The notes beneath the pieces are model-generated. The model saw only the letters and a program-made list of their open reading frames with translations. It did no database searches and had not been told where the DNA came from. A DNA stretch of 53,231 nucleotides from positions 1 to 53,231 of the forward strand of contig JAJFGZ010000058.1 of assembly GCA_021775855.1 (NCBI GenBank). The letters run 5' to 3'. Position numbers and translations under genes: made by a program. Source of the DNA: Hyphomicrobiales bacterium. Its GTDB lineage: Bacteria; Pseudomonadota; Alphaproteobacteria; Rhizobiales; NORP267. Shown here in pieces: positions 16,054 to 24,210 of the stretch (positions are counted from its first letter, which is position 1; every line of letters begins with the position of its first letter).

Positions 16054-16407
16054 ATGGCCGGGCTGACCACGCATATTCTGGACGTGATGTCGGGAAACCC
16101 GGCTGCGGGTGTTCGGGTTGAACTGTACCGCAGTTCCGGAGAGGCCTGGACCCTGGTTCGGGAAATCATCACCAACGCCGACGGGCGCGCGGACCAACCG
16201 CTTCTAGAACCCGAGGAGACCGAGACTGCCGTCTACGAGCTTCGGTTTCATATCGGAGATTATTTTGGCCCCAATGGCGCGGAAGACAGTGTCAGACCGT
16301 TTCTCGATATTGTGCCGGTACGGATCACGATCGGCGACCTGGATCGACATTACCACGTGCCTCTGCTGGTCGCGCCCTGGTCCTACACAACGTATCGTGG
16401 CAGTTGA
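16054..16407 (+). CDS. uraH: 5-hydroxyisourate hydrolase (transthyretin-like)
   Basis: A 117-residue protein with the family's two hallmarks: an N-terminal LTTHILDVMSGNPAAGVRVEL carrying the catalytic His, and the C-terminal YHVPLLVAPWSYTTYRGS ending in the YRGS tetrad. It hydrolyses 5-hydroxyisourate, the product of urate oxidation, to OHCU. It is followed after 3 bases by uraD, the next enzyme of the pathway. No urate oxidase is visible in the window. Confidence 0.96.
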   Translation: MAGLTTHILDVMSGNPAAGVRVELYRSSGEAWTLVREIITNADGRADQPLLEPEETETAVYELRFHIGDYFGPNGAEDSVRPFLDIVPVRITIGDLDRHYHVPLLVAPWSYTTYRGS

Positions 16408-16410
16408 GAT

Positions 16411-16923
16411 ATGACGGAATGCCAGCCGAGTACTATGGCGAAAGCCGATTTTGTCGCGGCTTTTGAAGGGGTCTACGAGCATTCCGCGTGGGTCGCCGAG
16501 CAGGCCTTCGACAACGGGCTCGGGGCCGGGGCAGATACGGCGGATGGTTTATCCAGAATTATGGCGGCGATTGTTGATGCCAGCCCCACCGCGGAGCGGC
16601 TGAAGCTTCTGCGGGCGCATCCGGATCTGGCGGGCAAGCTGGCGCTCGCTGGTGGATTGACGGAAGAATCGAAATCCGAACAGGCAAAATCGGGGCTTGA
16701 TCAATGTTCACCGGAGGAATTCGAGAAATTCCAGACCTTGAATGCTGCGTACACTGCCAAATTCGGGTTTCCCTTTATTTTAGCTGTAAGCGGATATCAA
16801 AGGCTGGAAATTCTAAGCGTCTTTGAAAGCCGCCAGAGAAACAACCCCGAACAGGAATTCACCGAGGCCCTGGCCCAGGTTCACCGGATCGCCATGCTCA
16901 GGATCGCCGATCTGATGACGTAA
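16411..16923 (+). CDS. uraD: 2-oxo-4-hydroxy-4-carboxy-5-ureidoimidazoline (OHCU) decarboxylase
   Basis: A 170-residue enzyme that decarboxylates OHCU to S-allantoin. Visible family features are the catalytic His in RAHPDLAGKLA, then SEQAKSGLDQCSPEEFEKFQ and LNAAYTAKFGFPFI, and a C-terminal Arg-rich helix (EILSVFESRQRN). Downstream partner of uraH with a 3-base gap, so they form one unit for urate breakdown. Confidence 0.94.
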   Translation: MTECQPSTMAKADFVAAFEGVYEHSAWVAEQAFDNGLGAGADTADGLSRIMAAIVDASPTAERLKLLRAHPDLAGKLALAGGLTEESKSEQAKSGLDQCSPEEFEKFQTLNAAYTAKFGFPFILAVSGYQRLEILSVFESRQRNNPEQEFTEALAQVHRIAMLRIADLMT

Positions 16924-17047
16924 TCATTGAAACTGTTTTCACGCCGTTACGAAATTCCTGGCCAGTCAAGTGGGTAGGGATTGAGTCCATCGGCGTTGGA
17001 TTAAATCCGAAAATTCCAAAACCAAGAAAATTCAAAAGGGAAGAAAC

Positions 17048-18115
17048 ATGTCAGGCAAGTTCAATATTCTGGTCATGGGTGCATCGTACGGTTCGTTGTT
17101 GGGCATAAAGATGTTGATGTGTGGCCACAACGTCAAATTCGTATGCCTGCCGGAAGAAGCTGATCTGATCAACGCCGAGGGGATCAAGGTGCGCTTGCCT
17201 GTCCGCGGTCGCGAGGGGCTGGTGGAAATAAAATCATCGGAGCAACCGGGGAAATTGTCGGCGGGCGGACCGGAAAAATTTGATCCTGCCGATTTTGACC
17301 TGGTGGCATTGGCGATGCAGGAACCGCAATACCGCGCAACCGGGGTCCGCGAGCTGCTCGACAAGGTCGCCCGGTCCGGCAAGCCCTGCATGTCGATCAT
17401 GAACATGCCCCCATTGCCGTACCTGGCCCGAATCCCGGGTCTGGATACATCTGCACTGGCCGGTTGTTATACTGACGCGATGGTCTGGGAGAATTTTGAC
17501 CCGGCGCTGATCACGCTCGCCAGCCCTGATCCCCAGGCCTTCCGCCCGCCCGAAGAACCCGCCAATATATTGCAGGTGGCGCTTCCGACAAATTTCAAGG
17601 TGGCGCGTTTTGAGGGCGACGAACACACCGCGATGATCCGCCAGATCCAGAGCGAGATCGAAGCCATCCGCTACAACACCGGCGATGGGATTGTGGAGCT
17701 CCCGGTTAAATTGAAGGTGCATGATTCTGTGTTCGTACCGCTCGCCAAATGGTGCATGTTGCTAACCGGAAATTACCGCTGCGTCGGTGAAGACGCTGCC
17801 CGCTCAATCCGCGACGCGGTCAATACCGATCTGGATAAGTCCCGCAAGGTTTATGAATGGGTCAGTACGTTGTGCCGGAAGCTTGGCGCCGAACCGGCGG
17901 ATCAGGTCCCGTTCGAGAAATACACCAATGCAGCGCAAGGCCTCGCTAAGCCATCATCCGCTGCGCGGGCGCTATTCGCCGGTGCACCGAATATCGAGCG
18001 GGTCGACAAACTCATACAGCAGATCGCCGCCCAGCATGGTATGCAATGGGATGTGATCGATGAAATAATCGCGCGTGTCGATCGGCGGCTCGACATCAAT
18101 CGGAACGCATCCTGA
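17048..18115 (+). CDS. PanE/ApbA-like ketopantoate reductase family protein
   Basis: A 355-residue NAD(P)-dependent reductase. The N-terminal Rossmann motif is modified to VMGASYGSLLGIKML (around residues 9-23), and the C-terminal helical domain keeps a Lys in VKLKVHDSVFVPLAKW. True ketopantoate reductases are shorter (about 300 residues), so this is a paralog with another 2-oxo or hydroxy acid substrate. A clean ribosome site AAGGGAAGAAAC precedes ATG 17048. It is about 125 bases after uraD and may or may not share its transcript. Confidence 0.75.
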   Translation: MSGKFNILVMGASYGSLLGIKMLMCGHNVKFVCLPEEADLINAEGIKVRLPVRGREGLVEIKSSEQPGKLSAGGPEKFDPADFDLVALAMQEPQYRATGVRELLDKVARSGKPCMSIMNMPPLPYLARIPGLDTSALAGCYTDAMVWENFDPALITLASPDPQAFRPPEEPANILQVALPTNFKVARFEGDEHTAMIRQIQSEIEAIRYNTGDGIVELPVKLKVHDSVFVPLAKWCMLLTGNYRCVGEDAARSIRDAVNTDLDKSRKVYEWVSTLCRKLGAEPADQVPFEKYTNAAQGLAKPSSAARALFAGAPNIERVDKLIQQIAAQHGMQWDVIDEIIARVDRRLDINRNAS

Positions 18116-18230
18116 TCACAAATCCAGCCAAAGTGTCGGTTTTTTGGTTTGCACCATCTCGTTGACGCTGGCCCGCAATTCCACGCAGTGGGTTTCCCCG
18201 AATGCACGATTGCAATTTGAGCTTTATAGG

Positions 18231-18240
18231 TGTATATGCA
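18231..18240. promoter_or_regulatory. MarR operator candidate TGTATATGCA
   Basis: This near-palindrome, preceded by AGG, sits at the start of the marR gene and recurs as AGGTGTATATACA ahead of the EamA exporter gene. The shared site suggests autoregulation by the MarR protein. Confidence 0.6.
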
Positions 18241-18244
18241 CTTT

Positions 18245-18700
18245 ATGCCGGAAACAAAACCTCCATACCAGATTGACGAGAATCCGACCGGCGGTGGCCG
18301 TTGCTGCATTGCCTTTCGCACGCGACGGTTGGCGCGATTGGCTGCGCGCTCCTACGAAAACGAACTCAAAGATACCGGCCTGACCGTCCAGCAATTCTCG
18401 GTACTGAATGTATTGGGGTTGCGCGGTCCGATCAGCGTGGGCGATCTTGCAACAATTCTGGACCTGGAAAAATCGACCATGAGCCGTAATATCCTGCTTC
18501 TGCGGAACAAGGATTTGATCGCGACGTTCCCGGATGGCGCGGGCCGGAATCCCCTGACTCTGACGCAGAAAGGCCGGCGGGTGCTCGCAACGGCGCTGCC
18601 TAGATGGCAAAATGCGCAACGGATGACGCTCGACGCAATTGGCAATGATGGCAGTGCTTTGATCGACCGCATGACAGCCGCGCTTGAAGGCAATCCATAA
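18245..18700 (+). CDS. MarR-family transcriptional regulator
   Basis: A winged-helix repressor of about 151 residues. The domain runs from a FRTRRLARLAARSYENEL helix through LTVQQFSVLNVLG, the recognition helix LEKSTMSRNILLLRNKDLI and a GRNPLTLTQKGRRVL wing. The start is uncertain: GTG 18230, ATG 18236 and ATG 18245 are all in frame and none has a good ribosome site; the transcript may be nearly leaderless. It lies just upstream of an EamA exporter in the same direction, and both carry the same putative operator, so it probably represses itself and the exporter until a small ligand binds. Confidence 0.85.
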   Translation: MPETKPPYQIDENPTGGGRCCIAFRTRRLARLAARSYENELKDTGLTVQQFSVLNVLGLRGPISVGDLATILDLEKSTMSRNILLLRNKDLIATFPDGAGRNPLTLTQKGRRVLATALPRWQNAQRMTLDAIGNDGSALIDRMTAALEGNP

Positions 18701-18716
18701 TATTTCTCTAAAAAGG

Positions 18717-18726
18717 TGTATATACA
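18717..18726. promoter_or_regulatory. MarR operator candidate TGTATATACA
   Basis: A perfect 10-base palindrome lies 20 bases before the EamA gene start, in an AGGTGTATATACA context shared with the marR promoter region. Confidence 0.65.
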
Positions 18727-18746
18727 ACCAAAATTGGAGACCATCC

Positions 18747-19682
18747 ATGTCTACAGCAAACGGTCCGGGCCGGGCCGCAGAATCCACGCTTTCCATGGGC
18801 ACCACCAAATGGCTGGTGCTGCTTTTGACCGCCGCGCTGCTCGGTAGCGCGTTCGTCTTTGCGAAGGTCGCAGTGCGCGAGGTGCCGCCGCTGACGATCG
18901 CTGCGGTACGCGCTGGATTTGCAGTGACATTTGTTTGGGGGTTCATGCGATTTAACGGTTTTCGCTTGCCGCCGTTCGGCGCTGCCTGGTGGCCATTCGT
19001 CCTGATCGGACTATTGGCGGGTGCCATTCCGTTTGCCACCATTGCCCTCGGCCAGCTTTACATCACAAGTGGTTTGGGTGGCATCCTCTTTGCAACTATC
19101 CCCCTATACAGTGTCGTCCTGACGCCAATCATTGTCCGTGAAGAAAGGTTTTCATCCCGCCGCCTGATGGCCGCCGGCGTGGGGCTGGTCGGGGTTATCA
19201 TCGTTGTTGGTCCAGACGCCCTGGCGGGCCTGAGCCAGCAACTGTTCGGAACCATGGTGACACTGGCGGCGGCGCTGGCCTACGCGCTGGGAACCATGCT
19301 TGCCCGACGGCAAACCAATACACCGCCCACCGTGATCGCCGCCGGTCAATTGTTGAGCGCGACCCTGATGCTTATCCCTGCGGCACTGATTGTCGACCAG
19401 CCCTGGACCCTGACGCCCGGTGCTGAGGCCGTCGCCAGCCTCGCCGCCCTGGCGATATTTTCGACCGCTATTCCAATGGTCCTGCTGTTCTGGCTGGTGC
19501 GCAATGCGGGTGCCATAAACGCGTCCCTTGTGACGTTTTTCATACCCCTGGTCGCGATCAGCCTTGGCGCAGCTATTCTTGGCGAGCGGTTGCCGTGGCA
19601 AGGGTTTGCCGGGTTGGCGCTTATCCTCCTGAGCGCGGCCTTCATCGCCCGCCAGGTTAACGGACGGGCGCGGTCCGGCTAA
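18747..19682 (+). CDS. EamA-family (DMT superfamily) exporter
   Basis: A 311-residue transporter with ten predicted helices in two EamA repeats (about residues 18-150 and 160-300). Marks are SAFVFAKVAVREVPPLTIAAVRAGFA in the first repeat and the second-repeat FSTAIPMVLLFWLVRNAGA stretch, with ISLGAAILGERLPWQGFAG near the end. Such proteins usually export amino acids or other metabolites. ATG 18747 follows a GGAGA ribosome site. It is downstream of the marR gene and has its own copy of the candidate operator. Substrate unknown; the following ridA/dehydrogenase/racemase set hints at an amino-acid-like compound. Confidence 0.88.
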   Translation: MSTANGPGRAAESTLSMGTTKWLVLLLTAALLGSAFVFAKVAVREVPPLTIAAVRAGFAVTFVWGFMRFNGFRLPPFGAAWWPFVLIGLLAGAIPFATIALGQLYITSGLGGILFATIPLYSVVLTPIIVREERFSSRRLMAAGVGLVGVIIVVGPDALAGLSQQLFGTMVTLAAALAYALGTMLARRQTNTPPTVIAAGQLLSATLMLIPAALIVDQPWTLTPGAEAVASLAALAIFSTAIPMVLLFWLVRNAGAINASLVTFFIPLVAISLGAAILGERLPWQGFAGLALILLSAAFIARQVNGRARSG

Positions 19683-19780
19683 ACCGCTATCCATTGTTAT
19701 TTCACCACTGTGTTACCTAAACGCTTGACCCCTTCGGCTTGGTCATTGAGACTTGGCGTAACAAAAAAGGGGACGAGACA

Positions 19781-20134
19781 TTGAGTATAAAACGCATCAA
19801 AGTTGGCGACCGCATGAGCCAGGCGGTCATTTATAACGGCGTAGTCACCACTGCCGGTCAGGTCGCCCAGGGCGCACCGGGCGGTACCATGGCCGAGCAG
19901 ACGGCGGACATTCTTAAGTCCATCGATGCCTTGTTGGCGGAAGCCGGTACGGACAAATCAAAGGCCATTTCGGCGATGATCTGGATCACCGACATGGCGG
20001 ATTTTGCCGAAATGAATGGCGTATGGGATGCCTGGGTATCGCCGGGTAACACGCCGGGCCGGGCCTGCGTCGAGTCAAAACTCGCAGCGCCCCAGTTCAG
20101 CGTGGAAATCCAGATCACAGCCTCCATCGATTAA
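19781..20134 (+). CDS. RidA family protein (TTG start)
   Basis: A 117-residue Rid-family protein. It reads SIKRIKVGDRMSQAV at the start, then TAGQVAQGAPGGTM, ISAMIWITDMADF and PGRACVESKLA, which carries the key Arg. RidA deaminates reactive 2-aminoacrylate and related enamines or imines. Homologs start at the residue encoded by TTG 19781, which has a GGGGACGAG ribosome site; an upstream frame start at 19739 adds a non-conserved tail. It lies 20 bases before a DadA-like oxidase whose imine product would be a natural substrate. Confidence 0.9.
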   Translation: MSIKRIKVGDRMSQAVIYNGVVTTAGQVAQGAPGGTMAEQTADILKSIDALLAEAGTDKSKAISAMIWITDMADFAEMNGVWDAWVSPGNTPGRACVESKLAAPQFSVEIQITASID

Positions 20135-20154
20135 CCTTCCGCTGGAGAACAGCC

Positions 20155-21402
20155 ATGCATATCGTGGTGCTGGGCGCAGGTGTTATCGGGGTCACGACGG
20201 CGTGGCAATTGCTCAAGGACGGCCACGAGGTCACCGTGATCGACAAAGCGGATGGGCCGGCAACCTTCTCCAGCTTCGGTAATGCGGGTCTGGTGGCACC
20301 AGGGCATTCCTACGCTTGGTCGTCACCGACCGCCCCCGGGATGATGCTTCGCTCATTGTGGCGGGGCGATCAGGCGATCCGGTTCAAGCCTGAATTCACG
20401 ATGTCGCAAGCAAGCTGGATTGTGAAGTTTCTCGGCCAGTGCAACGTCAAAAGCGCCTCCGAAAACACTAGGAACAAGTCGCGGCTATGCATCTATTCTC
20501 AAACCATCCTGGACGAGGTAGTGGCGGAAACGCGGGTGAAATATGATGGCCTTGATGGCGGGTTGATCTATTTTTACCGCACACCTTCGGCCTTCGATGC
20601 CGCCGTCACCAGAGCCCAGATCCTGCGCGATGCCGGTTTATCGATTGAGGCTTTGGACCGCGATCAGACGATCGCTCGTGACCCAGGCTTGGCTCCCGCG
20701 GCCAGCCAGATTGTGGGCTCGCTTTTCGTGCCCTCTGACGCGAGTGGAGATTCCAATCTTTTCACGATCGCACTCGCCAAAAAATGCGCCGCCGCAGGGT
20801 GCGTTTTTCGCTACGAGGAAGAGATCAGAAATATCTGCTATTCGGGCGGCCAGGTCAGTGCGATCATCACCGATAGAGGAGAAATTACCGCCGATGCCTA
20901 CGTGCTTTGCCTTGGCGTCTATAGCCCGCATCTGGCAAAGAAACTCAAAATCAAATTGCCGATCTACCCGGTGAAGGGCTACTCGGCGACCCTGAACATC
21001 ACCAATCCTGACCGGGCGCCAAAAATTGGGGGCGTGGATGAAGAAAACCTGTTGGCCTATTGCCCCATGGGGAATCGGTTGCGGCTCACCGCAACTGCGG
21101 AAATCGCCGGCTATTCGACGGCGCACAAACCGTCGGATTTCAGCGATATGTTCGCAAAAGCCAAAGCCTTATTCGACGACGCAGCGGATTTTGATAATCC
21201 GCAATATTGGGCAGGCCTGCGTCCCATGACCCCAACCGGACTGCCGATCATTGACCGCAGCCGCTACGAGAATTTCTGGATCAATACCGGTCACGGCCAT
21301 ATGGGCTGGACCATGTCGAACGGCTCGGCGCGGATTTTGGCCGACCTTGTGGCCCAGAAACGACCCGCCATAGCAAGGGAGGGAATGCACTATGAAAACT
21401 GA
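20155..21402 (+). CDS. FAD-dependent D-amino-acid dehydrogenase-like protein
   Basis: A 415-residue DAO-family flavoenzyme. The N-terminal dinucleotide motif is VVLGAGVIGVTTAWQL (from residue 4). It continues with SSFGNAGLVAPGHSYAW, PVKGYSATL in the middle and a C-terminal GLRPMTPTGLPIIDRS then TGHGHMGWTMSNGSAR. This matches DadA-type dehydrogenases, which oxidise D-amino acids to imino acids and pass electrons to quinones. Flanked by ridA and an Asp/Glu racemase-like gene that overlaps its 3' end by 11 bases; together they look like a D-amino-acid or racemic amino-acid use module. Confidence 0.88.
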   Translation: MHIVVLGAGVIGVTTAWQLLKDGHEVTVIDKADGPATFSSFGNAGLVAPGHSYAWSSPTAPGMMLRSLWRGDQAIRFKPEFTMSQASWIVKFLGQCNVKSASENTRNKSRLCIYSQTILDEVVAETRVKYDGLDGGLIYFYRTPSAFDAAVTRAQILRDAGLSIEALDRDQTIARDPGLAPAASQIVGSLFVPSDASGDSNLFTIALAKKCAAAGCVFRYEEEIRNICYSGGQVSAIITDRGEITADAYVLCLGVYSPHLAKKLKIKLPIYPVKGYSATLNITNPDRAPKIGGVDEENLLAYCPMGNRLRLTATAEIAGYSTAHKPSDFSDMFAKAKALFDDAADFDNPQYWAGLRPMTPTGLPIIDRSRYENFWINTGHGHMGWTMSNGSARILADLVAQKRPAIAREGMHYEN

Positions 21403-22192
21403 AACAGCCGATGTCTCAACGCCGGGTGAATGCGAAATGATCGAAAACCTGCCGTTCAATACTGATGCGGGTATCGGCTCCCGGGCCCGGATCGGGCTTG
21501 TCGTGCTCGCCTCTGACTATACGGTCGAGGAAGAATTCAGGAAGATTTTTACTATTCCCGGCGTCGCCTTTTATGAGGCCCGGATCCGCAATTCGAACCA
21601 GATCACGCCCGAAACCCTTGCCGCTATGGGGCCAAGGATCACCGACACGGTTGATCTGATTTTACCCGGGGACCATCTGGATGTGGTGGCGTTTGGCTGC
21701 ACATCGGCCTCAATGGTGCTCGGCGCTGAAAAGGTTGCGTCGCAGATCCACGCCGCCCGCCCGGACGCGAAAGCCACCAACCCGATCACCTCGGCGTTTG
21801 CGGCATTCGACGCCTTTGGCGCCAAGCGGATTGCGGTGTTGACGCCCTACCGCCGGGACGTCAACGATATTGTGCGCAACTATATCGAGCAGGGCGGTTA
21901 CACTGTGCCGGTCTTCGGCTCATTCAACGAAGAGAATGACCCGACCGTGGCGGCCATCGATGCCACCAGCCTTCGCCGTGCCGTGGATACGATTACAAAA
22001 GACCGCGACGTGGATTGTGTATTTGTGTCCTGCACCTCGGTCCGTCTTGTGGAAGCGGTTGAAGAGATCGAGGCGGCGACTGGGTTACCGGTCACGTCGT
22101 CGAACCATGCCATGGCCTGGCATTGCCTGCGGCTGGCGGGAGTGACTGAGCCAATCGACGGTTTAGGCAGACTTTTTCAGTTGACCCCATGA
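21392..22192 (+). CDS. Asp/Glu racemase superfamily protein (maleate isomerase / AMDase-like)
   Basis: A 266-residue protein with two pseudo-symmetric halves. Each carries a candidate catalytic cysteine: C103 in VAFGCTSASMVLG and C214 in VFVSCTSVRL. The pattern, including NPITSAFAAFDAFGAKRIAVLTPY and a late TSSNHAMAWH, fits the maleate cis-trans isomerase, arylmalonate decarboxylase and EutA branch rather than classical aspartate racemase. A GGAGGG ribosome site inside the dehydrogenase gene supports ATG 21392. The reaction is probably racemisation or isomerisation of an amino or dicarboxylic acid used by the neighbouring oxidase. Confidence 0.85.
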   Translation: MKTETADVSTPGECEMIENLPFNTDAGIGSRARIGLVVLASDYTVEEEFRKIFTIPGVAFYEARIRNSNQITPETLAAMGPRITDTVDLILPGDHLDVVAFGCTSASMVLGAEKVASQIHAARPDAKATNPITSAFAAFDAFGAKRIAVLTPYRRDVNDIVRNYIEQGGYTVPVFGSFNEENDPTVAAIDATSLRRAVDTITKDRDVDCVFVSCTSVRLVEAVEEIEAATGLPVTSSNHAMAWHCLRLAGVTEPIDGLGRLFQLTP

Positions 22193-22225
22193 TGCCCGCC
22201 CAGGGAGCGCGTTGGTGTGGCGCTT

Positions 22226-22239
22226 GTAATTAAAATTAC
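22226..22239. repeat. Inverted repeat GTAATT-AA-AATTAC
   Basis: A perfect 6-base inverted repeat with a 2-base centre in the gap before the GFA gene. It could be a regulator site for that gene; no other support. Confidence 0.35.
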
Positions 22240-22308
22240 GTTGGTCCAGTTTGCTGGCTTCAGGCGGCTTTTTGCGCTGGATAAATGCAACGATCAGGAG
22301 AGCAATAC

Positions 22309-22725
22309 ATGACCAGTATCAAGGGAAGCTGTCTTTGTAAGTCGGTGAAATATGAATTAACCGGCGACCCGAAAATTCTTGCCAATTGCTATTGCAGCGA
22401 TTGCAGAAGGGCGAGCGGGACCGGACACAGCACCCATGTCATCGTTTCGGAGGAGGATCTTGCAATATCAGGGGATCTGAAATTCCACGACCGCACTGCC
22501 GACAGCGGCAATATTGTAAGTTGTGGTTTTTGCCCCGAATGCGGATCAGCGGTCATGAGCCGAAACACCGGCCGGCCGGGAATGGCCAACATCCGCGCTT
22601 CCAGCCTGGATGACCCGGATCAGATCACACCAGCGGTAAATTTGTATGCAGGCCGAGCCCCATCCTGGGACCAGCCCAACGAGAGCCTCCCAACGTTCGA
22701 GAAAATGCCCCCGCCACCGAAATAG
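22309..22725 (+). CDS. GFA/CENP-V family zinc protein
   Basis: A 138-residue protein of the glutathione-dependent formaldehyde-activating enzyme family. Zinc-binding cysteines are clear: CLC at C8 and C10, CYCSDC at C27, C29 and C32, and CGFCPEC at C72, C75 and C78. Family members are often annotated for formaldehyde-glutathione addition, but most are not tested and this role should be held loosely. A CAGGAGAG ribosome site precedes ATG 22309. It appears to be a single-gene unit. Confidence 0.9.
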   Translation: MTSIKGSCLCKSVKYELTGDPKILANCYCSDCRRASGTGHSTHVIVSEEDLAISGDLKFHDRTADSGNIVSCGFCPECGSAVMSRNTGRPGMANIRASSLDDPDQITPAVNLYAGRAPSWDQPNESLPTFEKMPPPPK

Positions 22726-22869
22726 ACCAGGTTCTCTCGTCCATATTGTAAAGTATTGGGACCGAATTTAAATCAGTTTCCCTCTCGGTATGCCAGGCGT
22801 CGTAGGCCGTCTTTCGCCCCGGGCTTGCATTTGCCGCGCGGTGCCCCATCCTACGTGGAACGACAATGG

Positions 22870-23421
22870 ATGTCCTGGATTATGGATCCGATTGAGATTT
22901 CCGATCTGATTTCACGCACCGCGCTTGGCGACCGGGCGGCGTTCGCGCGCCTGTATCATCTCTCGGGACCGAAACTTTTTGGCGTTTGTTTGCGTATCCT
23001 GAAGGACCGGCCCGATGCCGAAGAAGTCCTGCAGGAGGTCTATGTGAAGGTCTGGCAGAATGCCAATCGATTTGCCGCCCGTGAATCTAGCCCGCTCGCC
23101 TGGCTGGCCGCGATCGCGCGCAACCATTCGATCGACCGGGTGCGGGCCAGAAAACCGGTGGCCCGTGATATCGACGATGTGCCGGATATCGTGGATACCC
23201 GTCCTGACCCTGAAGCGGAGACGATCTCGCTTGGCGAACAGGGGCGGATCGACGAATGTATGGACGAACTGGAGGACGATCGCGCCGCCGCCGTTCGCAG
23301 CGCCTATATCGAAGGGTACAGTTACAAGGAACTGGCGGAGCGGTTTGATGTTCCGCTGAACACCATGCGGACGTGGCTGCGCCGAAGCCTGATCCGCCTT
23401 AGGGACTGTCTGGAGCGATGA
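22870..23421 (+). CDS. ECF RNA polymerase sigma factor (SigK/ECF19-like)
   Basis: A 183-residue sigma-70 family factor with only regions 2 and 4. Region 2 includes FARLYHLSGPKLFGVCLRI and DAEEVLQEVYVKVW with the WLAAIARNHSIDRVRAR helix. Region 4 has YIEGYSYKELAERF and VPLNTMRTWLRRSLIRLR. ATG 22870 and ATG 22882 are both possible; neither has a strong ribosome site. The gene overlaps an RskA-like anti-sigma gene by 4 bases and is followed by a fasciclin-domain gene. That order resembles the SigK-RskA-MPT70/83 system of mycobacteria and the related ECF19 group in proteobacteria. Confidence 0.92.
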   Translation: MSWIMDPIEISDLISRTALGDRAAFARLYHLSGPKLFGVCLRILKDRPDAEEVLQEVYVKVWQNANRFAARESSPLAWLAAIARNHSIDRVRARKPVARDIDDVPDIVDTRPDPEAETISLGEQGRIDECMDELEDDRAAAVRSAYIEGYSYKELAERFDVPLNTMRTWLRRSLIRLRDCLER

Positions 23422-24128
23422 CCGACAGGGATGACAACTTGACACCGGAAAGCGAACGCGATCACCTCGCCGCCGAATATGTGCTTGGCGTACTGGATGC
23501 AGAGCAACGTGCCCGCTGTCGGCAACTCATCGCGAGCGACGCCGACTTTGCCGCACGTGTGGCAACCTGGGAAGACCGGTTGTCGCCGCTGAATGCGGCT
23601 TATGCGGACGTCACGCCTCCTGCAAACACGCTTGGCGCGGTGGAATCCCGCCTGTTTGGAAACCCGGCCCCGGCCGGTATCTGGAATTCGCTCCGGCTCT
23701 GGCGCACCGGTGCCATCGCGGCCCTATTGGCGGTTGTGGTTCTTGCTGGAATGAATGCAGGGCTGTTTGGGCCAGCCCCGACAGGGCAAGATGCCCGGAT
23801 GATTGCCACGCTGCAGGCCGACGGCAGCAACATCCAGTTTGCCGCGTTGTACGAAGCTGACGGTGGCGCGATCCGGATCAGCGCGGTTGCCGGCGCGCCT
23901 GACGAGGGCAGGGATTTCGAACTCTGGTTCATCGAGAGCGGCAACGCGCCTGTATCGCTTGGACTGCTGAACCGCGCCGGGGCGACCAGCATTGAGGTTC
24001 CCGTCGGGCAGCGGATCCGGATCACTGACGGTACGATTTTCGCCGTCAGCCATGAACCCCTTGGCGGGTCGACAACCGGGGCCCCAACGGGTCCGGTTGT
24101 GGCGGCAGGAGCCATTCACAAAATTTAA
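23418..24128 (+). CDS. RskA-like transmembrane anti-sigma factor
   Basis: A 236-residue single-pass membrane protein. The cytoplasmic N-terminal part has DHLAAEYVLGVLDAEQRARC, the usual sigma-binding helical region, and lacks a clear HxxxCxxC zinc motif. The membrane helix is about residues 98-118. The periplasmic C-terminal RskA domain has the typical FELWFIESGNAPVSLGLL segment. It should hold the upstream sigma factor at the membrane until regulated proteolysis. Its ATG overlaps the sigma gene stop (ATGA), giving balanced production. Confidence 0.9.
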   Translation: MTDRDDNLTPESERDHLAAEYVLGVLDAEQRARCRQLIASDADFAARVATWEDRLSPLNAAYADVTPPANTLGAVESRLFGNPAPAGIWNSLRLWRTGAIAALLAVVVLAGMNAGLFGPAPTGQDARMIATLQADGSNIQFAALYEADGGAIRISAVAGAPDEGRDFELWFIESGNAPVSLGLLNRAGATSIEVPVGQRIRITDGTIFAVSHEPLGGSTTGAPTGPVVAAGAIHKI

Positions 24129-24139
24129 TTTTCTGTCGC

Positions 24140-24166
24140 TGAAACTTTTTTCCCACAGCTCTCGTA
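24140..24166 (+). promoter_or_regulatory. ECF-type promoter TGAAAC-N17-CGTA before the fasciclin gene
   Basis: A -35-like TGAAAC (24140-24145) and a -10-like CGTA (24163-24166) are 17 bases apart, about 45 bases before the fasciclin start. This spacing and sequence suit recognition by an ECF sigma such as the one encoded just upstream. Confidence 0.6.
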
Positions 24167-24210
24167 CTCCTGATTGTGCAGCCAGTGCACGTTCAAAAAG
24201 GAGTCAGACA

